From Gemmatimonadota bacterium (GTDB lineage Bacteria; Gemmatimonadota; Gemmatimonadetes; Gemmatimonadales; GWC2-71-9), in assembly GCA_024641745.1 (NCBI GenBank), contig JAHECL010000012.1, positions 1 through 34,953 of the forward strand: a stretch of 34,953 nucleotides of DNA. The letters run 5' to 3'. Position 1 is the stretch's first letter, and each line of letters opens with the position of its first letter. Below, piece after piece: positions 8,376 to 16,131 of this stretch. The position numbers and the translations under genes are program-made. The notes under the pieces are model-generated. The model saw nothing but the letters and a program-made list of their open reading frames with translations, was not told the DNA's origin and made no database searches.

Positions 8376-9706
8376 GATTCGCCCCGCCGCACCCGGGAGA
8401 GCACCCGCTCATAGGCGGAGCGCGAATCGCCCGTCAGGCGGAAGCGGCTGACGCTGGCCTGGTCCTCGAACACGACCTCGAGCCGGAGCTGGGTGAACGT
8501 CCACCGGATGATGCGCCCCTGCGCCGTGGAGCTGCCGTTGTAGATCTCCTCGGGCTCGCCGAGGGTGATGAAGACCATGCCGCGATCGGTGCGCCAGCCC
8601 GGCACTTCCTCGTTGGTGAACCGCTGGTTCGCGATGGCCATCCGGCCGAAGTACTGCTCCAGCGCCTCGTTCTCCGGGGTCGCCGGCACCGGGTCGGTCT
8701 CGCGATAGAACTCCACCCACAGCCGGGCCCGGTCGCTCTCGGGCGCCTTCTTGAGCGCCTTGATCAGGTCCTCGTGCCCGAACCAGCGCAGGAGGTCGAT
8801 CATGTCGGTGTAGTTGGTGAGGATCCACGCGCCGGAAAAGGAGACCAGCGCGCTGGTCTGCCGCGTCGCCTCGCCGGTGCCCACCACCAGGCGCAGCTCG
8901 CCCAGCGGCTGGCTGTCGGGGATGATCCGCACCACCTGGGGGTCGACCTCGTGCCGGCCGGAGAATCGCAGGGTGTCGCGGGTGACGACGTTGTCGCGAT
9001 CATCGATCAGCTCGAACGGCACGGCGGTGGGGACGGTGTAGTTGTAGCCCTCGACGAGCGCGAGCAGGGTGTCGCCGCCGTAGTTCACGGTGCCCCGCGG
9101 GCTCAGCACGACGGCGAGGTCCTGCTCCCGCGTGCGGCGGCCGGTCACCTGGTAGGCCAGGATCGGCGCGCTGAACGATGCGGCGCTGAAGTCGGGGGCG
9201 ACGAAGTCGGCGTCCGACTGCGCCTGCCGCCCCGTCGTCAGGTCCCGGACCATGACGGTGACGTGGTAGTCGCCCGGCTTCAGGTGGTAGAGCTGCTGGA
9301 AGAGTACGCTCTCGTCGTTGCGCATCGTCTCGCTGAATTCCGCCACCCGGACCTCCTGGTCTCGGGCGAAGCGGATCGGCGCGGCGGCGGTGGCTTCGAG
9401 GAACATTTCCACCCGGTACCGGGCCAGGAAGGTGTTCCCGTCCTTCTGGAACGAGAGGGCCCGATTCTCGATCGAGAGCCCCAGGATCGCCTTGACCGAG
9501 TCCACGGGCCCCGCGGCAAAGGCCATCGTGCCGACGAACGGCAGGGGTGCGCCGGCGGCCAGCCGCCCCATCCCGCGGTACACGGTCGGCATGTCGAAGA
9601 GGCTGGTGAGCGTCTCCTCGGGCGTCGGCTCGGCGCCGTGACCGACGCGCTGCCACGAGCTGCAGGCGGTGAGGAGCAGGAGCAGGGCGAAGCGGGATCG
9701 GAGCAC
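8372..9706 (-). CDS. GWxTD-domain lipoprotein
   Basis: 444 aa from GTG 9706, with AAGGGGG upstream as ribosome site. A signal peptide ends in the lipobox LLTAC (Cys at residue 15), so the mature protein is lipid-anchored. The first 280 residues look like beta-sandwich repeats (RYRVEMFLEATA, GDYHVTVMVRDLTTGRQ). The C-terminal third contains the diagnostic GWRTDRGMVFITLGEPEEIY with GWxTD at 370-374. This domain is widespread in Gemmatimonadota, Acidobacteriota and Bacteroidota and has no established function. Being in one transcript with polA and overlapping it by 4 nt is unexpected for an envelope protein. The pair has its own promoter. Confidence 0.9.
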   Translation of the reverse strand: MLRSRFALLLLLTACSSWQRVGHGAEPTPEETLTSLFDMPTVYRGMGRLAAGAPLPFVGTMAFAAGPVDSVKAILGLSIENRALSFQKDGNTFLARYRVEMFLEATAAAPIRFARDQEVRVAEFSETMRNDESVLFQQLYHLKPGDYHVTVMVRDLTTGRQAQSDADFVAPDFSAASFSAPILAYQVTGRRTREQDLAVVLSPRGTVNYGGDTLLALVEGYNYTVPTAVPFELIDDRDNVVTRDTLRFSGRHEVDPQVVRIIPDSQPLGELRLVVGTGEATRQTSALVSFSGAWILTNYTDMIDLLRWFGHEDLIKALKKAPESDRARLWVEFYRETDPVPATPENEALEQYFGRMAIANQRFTNEEVPGWRTDRGMVFITLGEPEEIYNGSSTAQGRIIRWTFTQLRLEVVFEDQASVSRFRLTGDSRSAYERVLSRVRRGES

Positions 9707-9755
9707 GAGGCCCCCTTCGGGAGCTGGCAGGAATCGAGGCGATGGGCGCAGGCGA

Positions 9756-9785
9756 AGGGTATCCCCTGCGGCGAATCAGGGTCAA
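9756..9785 (-). promoter_or_regulatory. Promoter of the GWxTD-polA operon
   Basis: On the minus strand: TTGACC (9785-9780), 18-nt spacer, TACCCT (9761-9756), about 50 nt before the GTG at 9706. Its -35 is only 19 bp from the -35 of the divergent kinase-pyrE promoter, so the two face away from one small shared region. Confidence 0.5.
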
Positions 9786-9804
9786 GCACGGGGAGCATCG
9801 TTGC

Positions 9805-9833
9805 TTGCCCGTGCCGCCCGCGGCGAGTACCTT
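9805..9833 (+). promoter_or_regulatory. Promoter of the kinase-pyrE operon, near-leaderless
   Basis: TTGCCC (9805-9810), 17-nt spacer, TACCTT (9828-9833). A start point about 7 nt after the -10 would leave only 3-4 nt before the ATG at 9844, and no Shine-Dalgarno site is visible there. The same TACCTTCCTC string precedes mnmE. Confidence 0.5.
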
Positions 9834-9843
9834 CCTCACTCTC

Positions 9844-10737
9844 ATGACGCCAGACGAACTCATTGGCCGCACTGTGGCCGGACACCGCCTCGTGAAGCAT
9901 GTTGGCGAGGGGGGCACGGCGCTGGTGTACAAGGCCGAACATCCCGAGCGCGGCCCCACCGCGATCAAGGTCCTCCGCCCCCGCCTCGGGCAGGACCCGG
10001 TCGCCGTCAAGCGCTTCCTCCGCGAAGCCGAATTCGGCGTGCGCGTGGTGCACCCGAACGTGGTCCGGACCTGGGAGTACGGCGAGGAGCACGGCGCCTA
10101 CTTCCTGGCGCTGGAATGGGCGGAGGGCGAGGCGCTCGAACTCTTTGCCGCACGGTCCGGCCCGCTCGCCGTGCCGGTCGTGGCCAACATCGTGGAACAG
10201 GTGGGCGCCGCGCTGACGGCGGCGCACACGGCGGGAATCATCCACCGCGACCTGAAGCCCGCCAACATCATGTACGATCCCGCCACCCAGACCGCGAAGC
10301 TGCTGGACTTCGGGATCGCCCGCGACGCCGAGCTCCCGCAGGAGGAGCGGCTGACCCGGGCCGGGTTCTTCGTGGGCACCCTGCAGTACGTGGCGCCGGA
10401 GGCGCTGTCCGGGGAGCTGGTGGGCGAGCAGGCCGACGTGTACAGCCTCGCCACCATCGCGTACTACCTGCTCACCGGGGAACTCCCCTTCCCGGGCAAG
10501 TCGCCGCGGGAGCTGTTCCAGCAGCTGCTGACCCAGACGCCGCGGCCGCTGGCCGAGGTGGCCAAGCACGGCAAGTTCGGGCCGGACCTCGAGGCGGCCC
10601 TGATGGCCGGCCTCGAACGGGACCTCGGCAAGCGCCCCAAGACGATCAGGCAGTTCACCGATCGTTTCTGCGCCGCCGCGCGCAACGAACCGGAAAAGAA
10701 GAAGGGGTTTCTCTCCGGGCTCTTCGGCAAGGACTGA
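9844..10737 (+). CDS. Serine/threonine protein kinase (soluble, PknB-like)
   Basis: 297 aa from ATG 9844. The kinase domain fills residues about 14-270: glycine loop VGEGGTALVYKAEH, catalytic Lys in TAIKVLRP (K42), HRDLKPANIM (134-143), DFGIAR (155-160), and VGTLQYVAPEA as activation-segment end with the APE motif. All catalytic residues are present, so it should be active. No transmembrane helix follows; the protein ends in a basic stretch and FLSGLFGKD, which may form a short membrane-binding or docking helix. No sensor domain is present, so the input signal is unknown. pyrE follows after 3 nt, hence one operon. An upstream in-frame ATG at 9742 is rejected because it lies ahead of the promoter and adds non-family residues. 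Confidence 0.93.
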   Translation: MTPDELIGRTVAGHRLVKHVGEGGTALVYKAEHPERGPTAIKVLRPRLGQDPVAVKRFLREAEFGVRVVHPNVVRTWEYGEEHGAYFLALEWAEGEALELFAARSGPLAVPVVANIVEQVGAALTAAHTAGIIHRDLKPANIMYDPATQTAKLLDFGIARDAELPQEERLTRAGFFVGTLQYVAPEALSGELVGEQADVYSLATIAYYLLTGELPFPGKSPRELFQQLLTQTPRPLAEVAKHGKFGPDLEAALMAGLERDLGKRPKTIRQFTDRFCAAARNEPEKKKGFLSGLFGKD

Positions 10738-10740
10738 GCG

Positions 10741-11289
10741 GTGGACGACCACGCCGCCCTGCTGCACCTCCTCGCCGAGCGCTCCGTCCGCCACGGCGAC
10801 TTCACTCTCGCCTCCGGCGCCCGCTCCACCTACTACATCGACGCCCGCCCCACCACGATGTCCGCCGAGGGGCTGCACCTCATCGGCCGGCTGGGCGTGG
10901 CGGCGATTCGCGCCCAGGGATGGTCGCCCGCCGTGGTGGGCGGGCTCACGATGGGCGCCGACCCGGTGGCCTACGCCGTGGCGCTCGCGAGCCGGGCCCA
11001 CCCGCCGGCCATCGACGCCTTCAGCGTGCGCAAGGAGGCCAAGGGGCACGGCACGAAGCGCCGGGTCGAGGGCAACTTCCGGCCGGGCCAGGCGGTGGTC
11101 GTCGTGGAAGACGTGATCACCTCGGGTGGCTCCGCCATCCAGGCGATCGCCGCGGTGGAAGAGGCGGGCGGGACGGTGGTGGGGGTCCTGGCGGTGGTGG
11201 ACCGGGAGCAGGGGGGGCGCGCGGCGCTCGAGGAGCGGGGTCACCAGGTGGTGGTGCTCGCCACGGCCACGGAGCTCAAGCTCCGCTAG
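10741..11289 (+). CDS. pyrE: Orotate phosphoribosyltransferase
   Basis: 182 aa, starting at GTG 10741. It joins orotate to PRPP to make OMP, the fifth step of UMP synthesis, in the cytoplasm. The PRPP-binding motif VVVVEDVITSGGSAIQAI (about 120-137) is complete. The N-terminal FTLASGARSTYYIDAR is the orotate/phosphate-binding strand of OPRTases, and FSVRKEAKGHGTKR holds the catalytic Lys-rich flexible loop (R-K-x-x-K-x-H-G). The length is typical of the shorter bacterial type. No other pyrimidine gene is adjacent; the upstream neighbour is a Ser/Thr kinase 3 nt away. A strong hairpin terminator follows 21 nt after the stop. Confidence 0.95.
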   Translation: MDDHAALLHLLAERSVRHGDFTLASGARSTYYIDARPTTMSAEGLHLIGRLGVAAIRAQGWSPAVVGGLTMGADPVAYAVALASRAHPPAIDAFSVRKEAKGHGTKRRVEGNFRPGQAVVVVEDVITSGGSAIQAIAAVEEAGGTVVGVLAVVDREQGGRAALEERGHQVVVLATATELKLR

Positions 11290-11310
11290 CCGGCTCCATC
11301 GACCCTCAAG

Positions 11311-11347
11311 ACGACGGCCCTCCGGGAGATTCCCGGAGGGCCGTCGT
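11311..11347. terminator. Bidirectional hairpin terminator between pyrE and the AraC gene
   Basis: A perfect 17-bp inverted repeat (11311-11327 with 11331-11347) with a 3-nt loop. It lies between two convergent genes, 21 nt after the pyrE stop and 11 nt after the AraC-gene stop. There is no T tract, so termination would rely on the stem alone or on Rho. Confidence 0.75.
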
Positions 11348-11358
11348 GCGTCCGGCGC

Positions 11359-12288
11359 TCAGCGGGGAGGCGCCTGACCCGTCGGACAGTGTCCGCTGCC
11401 CCAGCTCCCTGGTTCCAGGGGATGGAAGACGGGCCAGACGCCCCCGTAGGGGAGGATCATGAGTTCGAGGAAGCGCTCCAGCGCGACAGGGAAGGGGAAT
11501 CGCCGCCGGAACTCGAGGGAGGTGATCCCCAGCATCGCGCGGACGTGCCGACCGAAGCTCTGCGGGGAGGAGTACTCCATCCGGTAGGCGACGTCGGCGA
11601 TCGACCGGCCCGGCGCGTCCAGCAGGTGCGCGGCGTGGAGCAGGCGGATGCTCGCCAGGTAGCTCTTGGGGGAGGGAAGTCCGGTGCGGGAAAAGCGGGA
11701 CATCAGGGTGCTGGGACGCACCCCGCACGATCGGCAGAGGGCCCGGACGGTGGTGATCTCGGGGGCGAGGCGCACCAGCATTTCGAAGAAGAGCCGGAGG
11801 TCGGCGGGCACCTCGCCGAGGGCGCCGATCAGCGGACCCTGGATGCGGGCGGCGGCGCGCGTCACCGGCGCGGCCATCAGCTGGCGCAGGCGCTGCCAGC
11901 CGGCGGGGCCGGTCACGTCGACCACCTCCCGGAGCCCGGTGGCGCCGAGGTGGAGCAGGGCCTCGCTCGCGGAGGCGTCGTGGGCGGAGAGGAGCGCCAC
12001 GGTCGGAATCCCCGGAAAATCATGGACCAGCCGGCGGATGTCGGCGGCGGCGTTCGGGGGACACCGGTGCACCGAGAGGAGGATGCCGTCCACCGGCCGC
12101 TCCCGGACCGCCCGCACCGCCTCCGGCACGCTGTCCCGATGGAGGAGGGTGAAGCAGCCATGGCCGGCGGCCTCCACCCGGAGGCGCTCGGTGGGCAGCA
12201 GCACGGCGGCGATGGTCGGTGGACCCTCGCGGGTCGTCGCGAGTGAATCAGGCACGGGGTGGCTCCGTAGTGGTGTGGTGGGGACCAC
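11359..12288 (-). CDS. AraC-family transcriptional regulator with receiver-like N-terminal domain
   Basis: 309 aa from GTG 12288; GTG 12255 (298 aa) is equally possible. Residues about 170-260 form the double helix-turn-helix of AraC/XylS proteins: the first in TVRALCRSCGVRPSTLMSRF, the second in SIADVAYRMEYSSPQSFGRH, followed by LGITSLEFRRR. The N-terminal 125 residues alternate strands and helices like a response-regulator receiver (AAVLLPTERLRVEAAG, VDGILLSVHRCPPNAAADI, GIPTVALLSAHDASASEALLH), but the usual acidic pocket and phospho-Asp are not convincing, so it may be a phosphorylation-independent pseudo-receiver. It is divergent from the large TPR kinase gene and could control it; the 137-bp gap shows no clear operator. 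A 45-residue tail after the HTH is unassigned. Confidence 0.87.
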   Translation of the reverse strand: MVPTTPLRSHPVPDSLATTREGPPTIAAVLLPTERLRVEAAGHGCFTLLHRDSVPEAVRAVRERPVDGILLSVHRCPPNAAADIRRLVHDFPGIPTVALLSAHDASASEALLHLGATGLREVVDVTGPAGWQRLRQLMAAPVTRAAARIQGPLIGALGEVPADLRLFFEMLVRLAPEITTVRALCRSCGVRPSTLMSRFSRTGLPSPKSYLASIRLLHAAHLLDAPGRSIADVAYRMEYSSPQSFGRHVRAMLGITSLEFRRRFPFPVALERFLELMILPYGGVWPVFHPLEPGSWGSGHCPTGQAPPR

Positions 12289-12410
12289 GCTAGGCGTCTC
12301 CCCTCAACAGCAGTCCAAACCGGAGCGGCGCGGGATCGCCGGGTCGGCAACCCTTTGGGCGCGACGGGCATCCAACCGAAGAAATCCCTGTGCGGAAGGG
12401 GGCCGGTGTG

Positions 12411-12416
12411 TATTTT
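12411..12416 (+). promoter_or_regulatory. Putative -10 element of the TPR-kinase gene
   Basis: TATTTT at 12411-12416 ends 9 nt before GTG 12426, a layout that matches near-leaderless starts elsewhere in this window. No good -35 is seen. If real, it excludes the longer start at GTG 12390. Confidence 0.3.
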
Positions 12417-12425
12417 GAAGAACCC

Positions 12426-15400
12426 GTGGATGGCGCGGCCCCGCCGCCCGTCGCGGATGATCCCTCTTTCGCTTGGAGTCGCCGGGTGAACCAACCCCAA
12501 TCCGGTCCGGGACTGGCCGCACGCCTGCAGGCCGCCCTGGGGTCCCAGTACGAACTGGGTGCCGAGATCGGCCGCGGCGGCATGGGGGTCGTCTTCGAGG
12601 CACGGGACGTCACGCTGGCCCGCGACGTGGCCGTGAAGGCCGTCCATCCCGAGCTCGCCATCCACTCGTCCATCGCCCAGCGATTCCTGGCGGAGGCGCG
12701 CATGATCGCGCGCCTCCGGCATCCGAACATCGTCACCGTCTACACCGCCGGTGAGGCGGGCGACATCCTGTACTTCGTCATGGACCGCGTCCCGGGGGAG
12801 TCGCTCCGCGACCGCCTGAACCGCGACGGGAAGCTGCCGCCGGAGGAGGCCCGGCGGATCACGATGGACCTCGCCGCCGCCATCGACGCCGCGGCGAGCG
12901 CCGGCCTGGTGCACCGCGACGTGAAGCCGGAGAACGTCCTCCTCGAGGCGGGCACCGGACGCGCCCTGCTGGCCGACTTCGGCATCGCCCGCGCCCTGGC
13001 CGGGGAGACGCGGGGCGCCGTGGAGCAGCCCGTGACCGGCCGGGGGATGGTCGTCGGCACGCCGAACTACATGAGCCCGGAACAGGCCGCCGGCGAGGAA
13101 GTCGATGCCCGAAGCGACCTCTATTCCCTCGGCGTGGTGGCGTACGAGATGGTGGCGGGACACCCGCCGTTCGTCGGGCCGAACCGGGTGGTGGTCTCCA
13201 AGCACATCTCCGAACAGCCGGTTCCGCTGACCCGGATCCGTCCCGAGTGTCCCTCCGACCTCAGCGCCGGGATCATGCGGGCGCTGGCCAAGTCGCCGGG
13301 CGAGCGGTTCCAGTCGGGGGCGGACCTCCGCGCGGCGCTCGGCGGCACGCCCACCCCCGTCCCGCGGTTTGCGCGGACCCGCCGGACGCGGCTCGCCGGC
13401 GGCGCGGTGGTGATCGGGCTCCTCGCCGTGGTGGCGGCCTTCCTCCTGCGGCGCCCCGGCGGGCCGCCGGACGGCGTCAACCCGCGGCTGTCGATGCTGA
13501 TCCTCCCCTTCGACAACCTGCGGGACGACCAGAGCACCGACTGGCTCCGCAACGGCAGCGTCAACATGCTGGCGCTCAACATGTCGCAGTGGAAGGACAT
13601 GACGGTGGTGGACCACGAGCGGGTGCACGACCTGCTCGCGCGCCACGGGCTCACCGCCCAGGACGACATCGGGCTCGACATGGCGCTCCAGCTCGCGCGC
13701 GAGGCGGGCGTGTGGACGGTGGTGCTGGGCGACTACCAGCAGGTGGGCGACTCGCTGCACCTCACCGCGCGGGTCTTCGACGTCGGGAGCGGCACCCGGG
13801 CGGACCTGGTGGAGGTCAGCGCCCCGGCCACCGACGATCCCCGCCCCGGATTCGACCAGCTCGCCCTCCGCCTGCTCGACATTTCCGGCGCGCCGGGCGA
13901 GGTGTGGGCCAACCTCGCCTCCGCCACCACCAGTTCGCTCGAGGCGTATCGCGCCTACCTGAGCGGCGTCGACCGGCTGAACCGCTGGGAGCTGGCGGCC
14001 GCCCAGCGCAACTTCGAGCGGGCAGTCGAGATCGACAGCACCTTCGGCCTGGCGTACTACAAGCTGGCGCTGACGCGCGGCTGGCTCGTGGGGACGGCGG
14101 ACTCCACCGGCCAGCACGCCATCGACCGCGCCGTGCTGTATTCCCAGAACCTCCCGGCCCATGACCGGGCGGTCATTACCGCGTACCGGTTCTTCATCCT
14201 CGGCCAGAACGCCGCGGCGCGGAACATCTACCAGCAGCTGCTGGCGCGGGATCCGCGCGACGCCGACGCCTGGTACGGGCTCGGCGACGCCTGGTTCCAC
14301 GACGCGGCCAACCGCGTGGACCGGAACTTCACCGAGTCGCTCCGCGCCTTCCGCCGGGCGCTGGCGCTGGCCCCCGACTACACCCTGGCCTACGAGCATG
14401 TGCAGTTCGCGCTCAACCTGGCCAGCCGGCCGGGGGCGCCGGTGCTGCTGGTGACGCCCGATTCCTTTGCCATGGCCGCGGAGCTGGACAGCACGACCCG
14501 GTCGGCCGCGGCCACGCGCGCCCGGCTCGCCGCCCTGGAATCGAGCCGTGCCTGGAGCGCCGCCCAGCCCGCCACCGGCCGCGCCCACCTCGCCCTGGTG
14601 GACGCCCTGCTGGCCAACCAGCAGTACCCCGAGGCGCTGGCGGAGGTGGCACGGTTCCGGGCCATCGATCCGGGCAACCCGGAGATGCCGTTCCTGCAGG
14701 CCCGGGTCCGGTTTGCCAGCGGCGACGGACCGAAGGCGGCCGCCGAGCTGAAGTCGGCGCTGGCCACCATCACGCCGGGTGACTTCGCCGGCGCCGAGGA
14801 CGCCCCGACGGTGATGGCCGACGTGATGGCCGGCGCGAACATCTTCGCCTACTACGGGGACCTGTCGAGCGCCGCGCGGGTCATCGAACTGGCCGACGGC
14901 ATCCGGACCGACGTGCTGCCCGCGTCGATGCCGCACGACATGAAGGGGGGCGACTGGAAGCGGTCGATGCTGGCCGGGCTGTACGGGTCCGCCGGCGTGC
15001 CACTGGCCACGCTGGACCGGATCTGGGCCGCGACGGCGGAGGAAGCCCGCAGCGTCCCGGCCGAACAGCGGGAGGAGGTGCTGCACAGCGGGGCCGATGC
15101 CGCGCTCGGGCTGTTCCTCAGCGGGACGACCGGCCCGATCGAGGAGTACCAGGCCATCAGCAGCGAGCCGCTCCCCCCGGAAGTCCTCGCCCTGCTGGCC
15201 CTGAGCCGGAAGGACACCGTCGCCGCGCGCCAGGCGATGTCGGCCAGGACCGACGACCGGAAGATGATGAACAACTCCGGATGGCGGCCGCTGACCGCCG
15301 TGGCGCAGTACGAGCTCGGCGACTACGCCGGCGCGATCGAGACGCTCGCGCTGTACGAGACAGAGCAGTTCAGCACCCGCGGGTTCGATTCACGCTGGGC

Positions 15401-15578
15401 GGCGATCGGGCGGGTGCGGCTGCTGCGCGCCGCGGCGTACGAAAGACTCGGGCGCACAGCGGACGCGGCAGCCCAGTACCAGCTGGTGCTCACGCAGTGG
15501 AAGGCGGCGGACCCCGACCTGCAGGCCTTCATCGAGGAGGCCGAAGCGGGGCTGGCGCGGGTGCAGGGCCGGGGGTAG
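12426..15578 (+). CDS. Receptor-like serine/threonine kinase with TolB-like and TPR sensor region
   Basis: 1050 aa from GTG 12426 (GTG 12390 and GTG 12486 are alternatives). Kinase domain about 42-300: IGRGGMGVVFEAR, DVAVKAVHPE (catalytic Lys), VHRDVKPENVLL, ADFGIARAL, VGTPNYMSPEQA; all key residues are intact. A single transmembrane helix follows (GGAVVIGLLAVVAAFLLRR, about 324-341). Outside lies a TolB/FlgO-like domain (LSMLILPFDNLRDDQSTDWL to HLTARVFDVGSGT, about 357-460) and then many TPR-type helical pairs to the C-terminus (for example AAQRNFERAVEIDSTFGLAY and YPEALAEVARFRAIDPGNPE). This layout is common in Gemmatimonadota and Acidobacteriota. It presumably senses an envelope cue and phosphorylates cytoplasmic targets; neither is known. 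rnpB begins 37 nt after its stop. Confidence 0.93.
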   Translation: MDGAAPPPVADDPSFAWSRRVNQPQSGPGLAARLQAALGSQYELGAEIGRGGMGVVFEARDVTLARDVAVKAVHPELAIHSSIAQRFLAEARMIARLRHPNIVTVYTAGEAGDILYFVMDRVPGESLRDRLNRDGKLPPEEARRITMDLAAAIDAAASAGLVHRDVKPENVLLEAGTGRALLADFGIARALAGETRGAVEQPVTGRGMVVGTPNYMSPEQAAGEEVDARSDLYSLGVVAYEMVAGHPPFVGPNRVVVSKHISEQPVPLTRIRPECPSDLSAGIMRALAKSPGERFQSGADLRAALGGTPTPVPRFARTRRTRLAGGAVVIGLLAVVAAFLLRRPGGPPDGVNPRLSMLILPFDNLRDDQSTDWLRNGSVNMLALNMSQWKDMTVVDHERVHDLLARHGLTAQDDIGLDMALQLAREAGVWTVVLGDYQQVGDSLHLTARVFDVGSGTRADLVEVSAPATDDPRPGFDQLALRLLDISGAPGEVWANLASATTSSLEAYRAYLSGVDRLNRWELAAAQRNFERAVEIDSTFGLAYYKLALTRGWLVGTADSTGQHAIDRAVLYSQNLPAHDRAVITAYRFFILGQNAAARNIYQQLLARDPRDADAWYGLGDAWFHDAANRVDRNFTESLRAFRRALALAPDYTLAYEHVQFALNLASRPGAPVLLVTPDSFAMAAELDSTTRSAAATRARLAALESSRAWSAAQPATGRAHLALVDALLANQQYPEALAEVARFRAIDPGNPEMPFLQARVRFASGDGPKAAAELKSALATITPGDFAGAEDAPTVMADVMAGANIFAYYGDLSSAARVIELADGIRTDVLPASMPHDMKGGDWKRSMLAGLYGSAGVPLATLDRIWAATAEEARSVPAEQREEVLHSGADAALGLFLSGTTGPIEEYQAISSEPLPPEVLALLALSRKDTVAARQAMSARTDDRKMMNNSGWRPLTAVAQYELGDYAGAIETLALYETEQFSTRGFDSRWAAIGRVRLLRAAAYERLGRTADAAAQYQLVLTQWKAADPDLQAFIEEAEAGLARVQGRG

Positions 15579-15603
15579 CCGGGCGGGAGGCGGGCCCGGC
15601 GGC

Positions 15604-15609
15604 TATATT
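15604..15609 (+). promoter_or_regulatory. -10 element of rnpB
   Basis: TATATT ends exactly 7 nt before the first base of the closing P1 helix of RNase P RNA (15616), the distance expected for a transcription start. No recognisable -35 lies 16-18 nt upstream; that region is pure GC. Confidence 0.55.
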
Positions 15610-15615
15610 GCCGGC

Positions 15616-15990
15616 GGGTCGGGCTCGATGGTCGCGGGTGCTTCGGCATCCGAGGAAAGTCCGAGCTCCACAGGGCAGACTGCCAGGTAACGCCTGGGCG
15701 CCGCAAGGCGACGGACAGGGCCACAGAAAGCAAACCGCCCGAGGGCGCGCAAGCGCCGGAGGGTAAGGGTGAAAGGGTGGGGTAAGAGCCCACCGCGTCA
15801 CTGGCAACAGTGGCGGCACGGTAACCCCCAGTCGGAGCAAGGCCAAATATGCGGCGAGGTGCGGCCCGCACCGACCCCACCGGCAACGGTGAGCCGCGGG
15901 TAGGCTGCTCGAGGCGGTCGGCAACGGCCGTCCCAGACAGATGACCATCCCCTGGCGACAGGGTACAGAACTCGGCTTATGGCCCGACCC
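15616..15990 (+). ncRNA. rnpB: RNase P RNA, bacterial class A
   Basis: The catalytic RNA of RNase P, which cuts 5' leaders from pre-tRNAs. The ends are fixed by the P1 helix: GGGTCGGGC at 15616-15624 pairs perfectly with GCCCGACCC at 15982-15990, giving 375 nt. The universally conserved parts are present in order: GAGGAAAGTCCGAGCTCC near 15651-15668, ACAGAAAGCAAACCGCC near 15723, GGTAAGGGTGAAAGGGTGG near 15762, the L15 loop GGGGTAAGAGCCC with its GGU that pairs with tRNA CCA, and ACAGAACTCGGCTTAT near 15965 just before P1 closes. It lies between the TPR-kinase gene and a secreted-protein gene. The protein partner rnpA is also in this window, beside the origin. Confidence 0.98.
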
Positions 15991-15991
15991 A

Positions 15992-16019
15992 CGCCGCCCC
16001 GGCCTCCACCGGGGCGGCG
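15992..16019 (+). terminator. Hairpin terminator of rnpB
   Basis: An 11-bp perfect GC stem (15992-16002 with 16009-16019, 6-nt loop) begins 1 nt after the P1 helix of rnpB. Only a short GTT follows; there is no long T tract. Confidence 0.6.
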
Positions 16020-16131
16020 GCCGTTATGGGGGTGCCCGCGCGCGGGGCGGCCCTCTACATTTCCCCCGTCGGGAGCCGGCCCGCGCCCAGCGGCCCGGGG
16101 CTCCTGACGCTGCCCCCACATCGAGGATGCC

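Noticed and set aside
5691-8414. 907-codon plus-strand open frame opposite polA
   Set aside because: The same kind of low-complexity shadow; polA motifs on the other strand are unambiguous.
11913-15086. 1057-codon minus-strand open frame opposite the TPR kinase
   Set aside because: Biased composition without any motif; the kinase on the other strand is certain.
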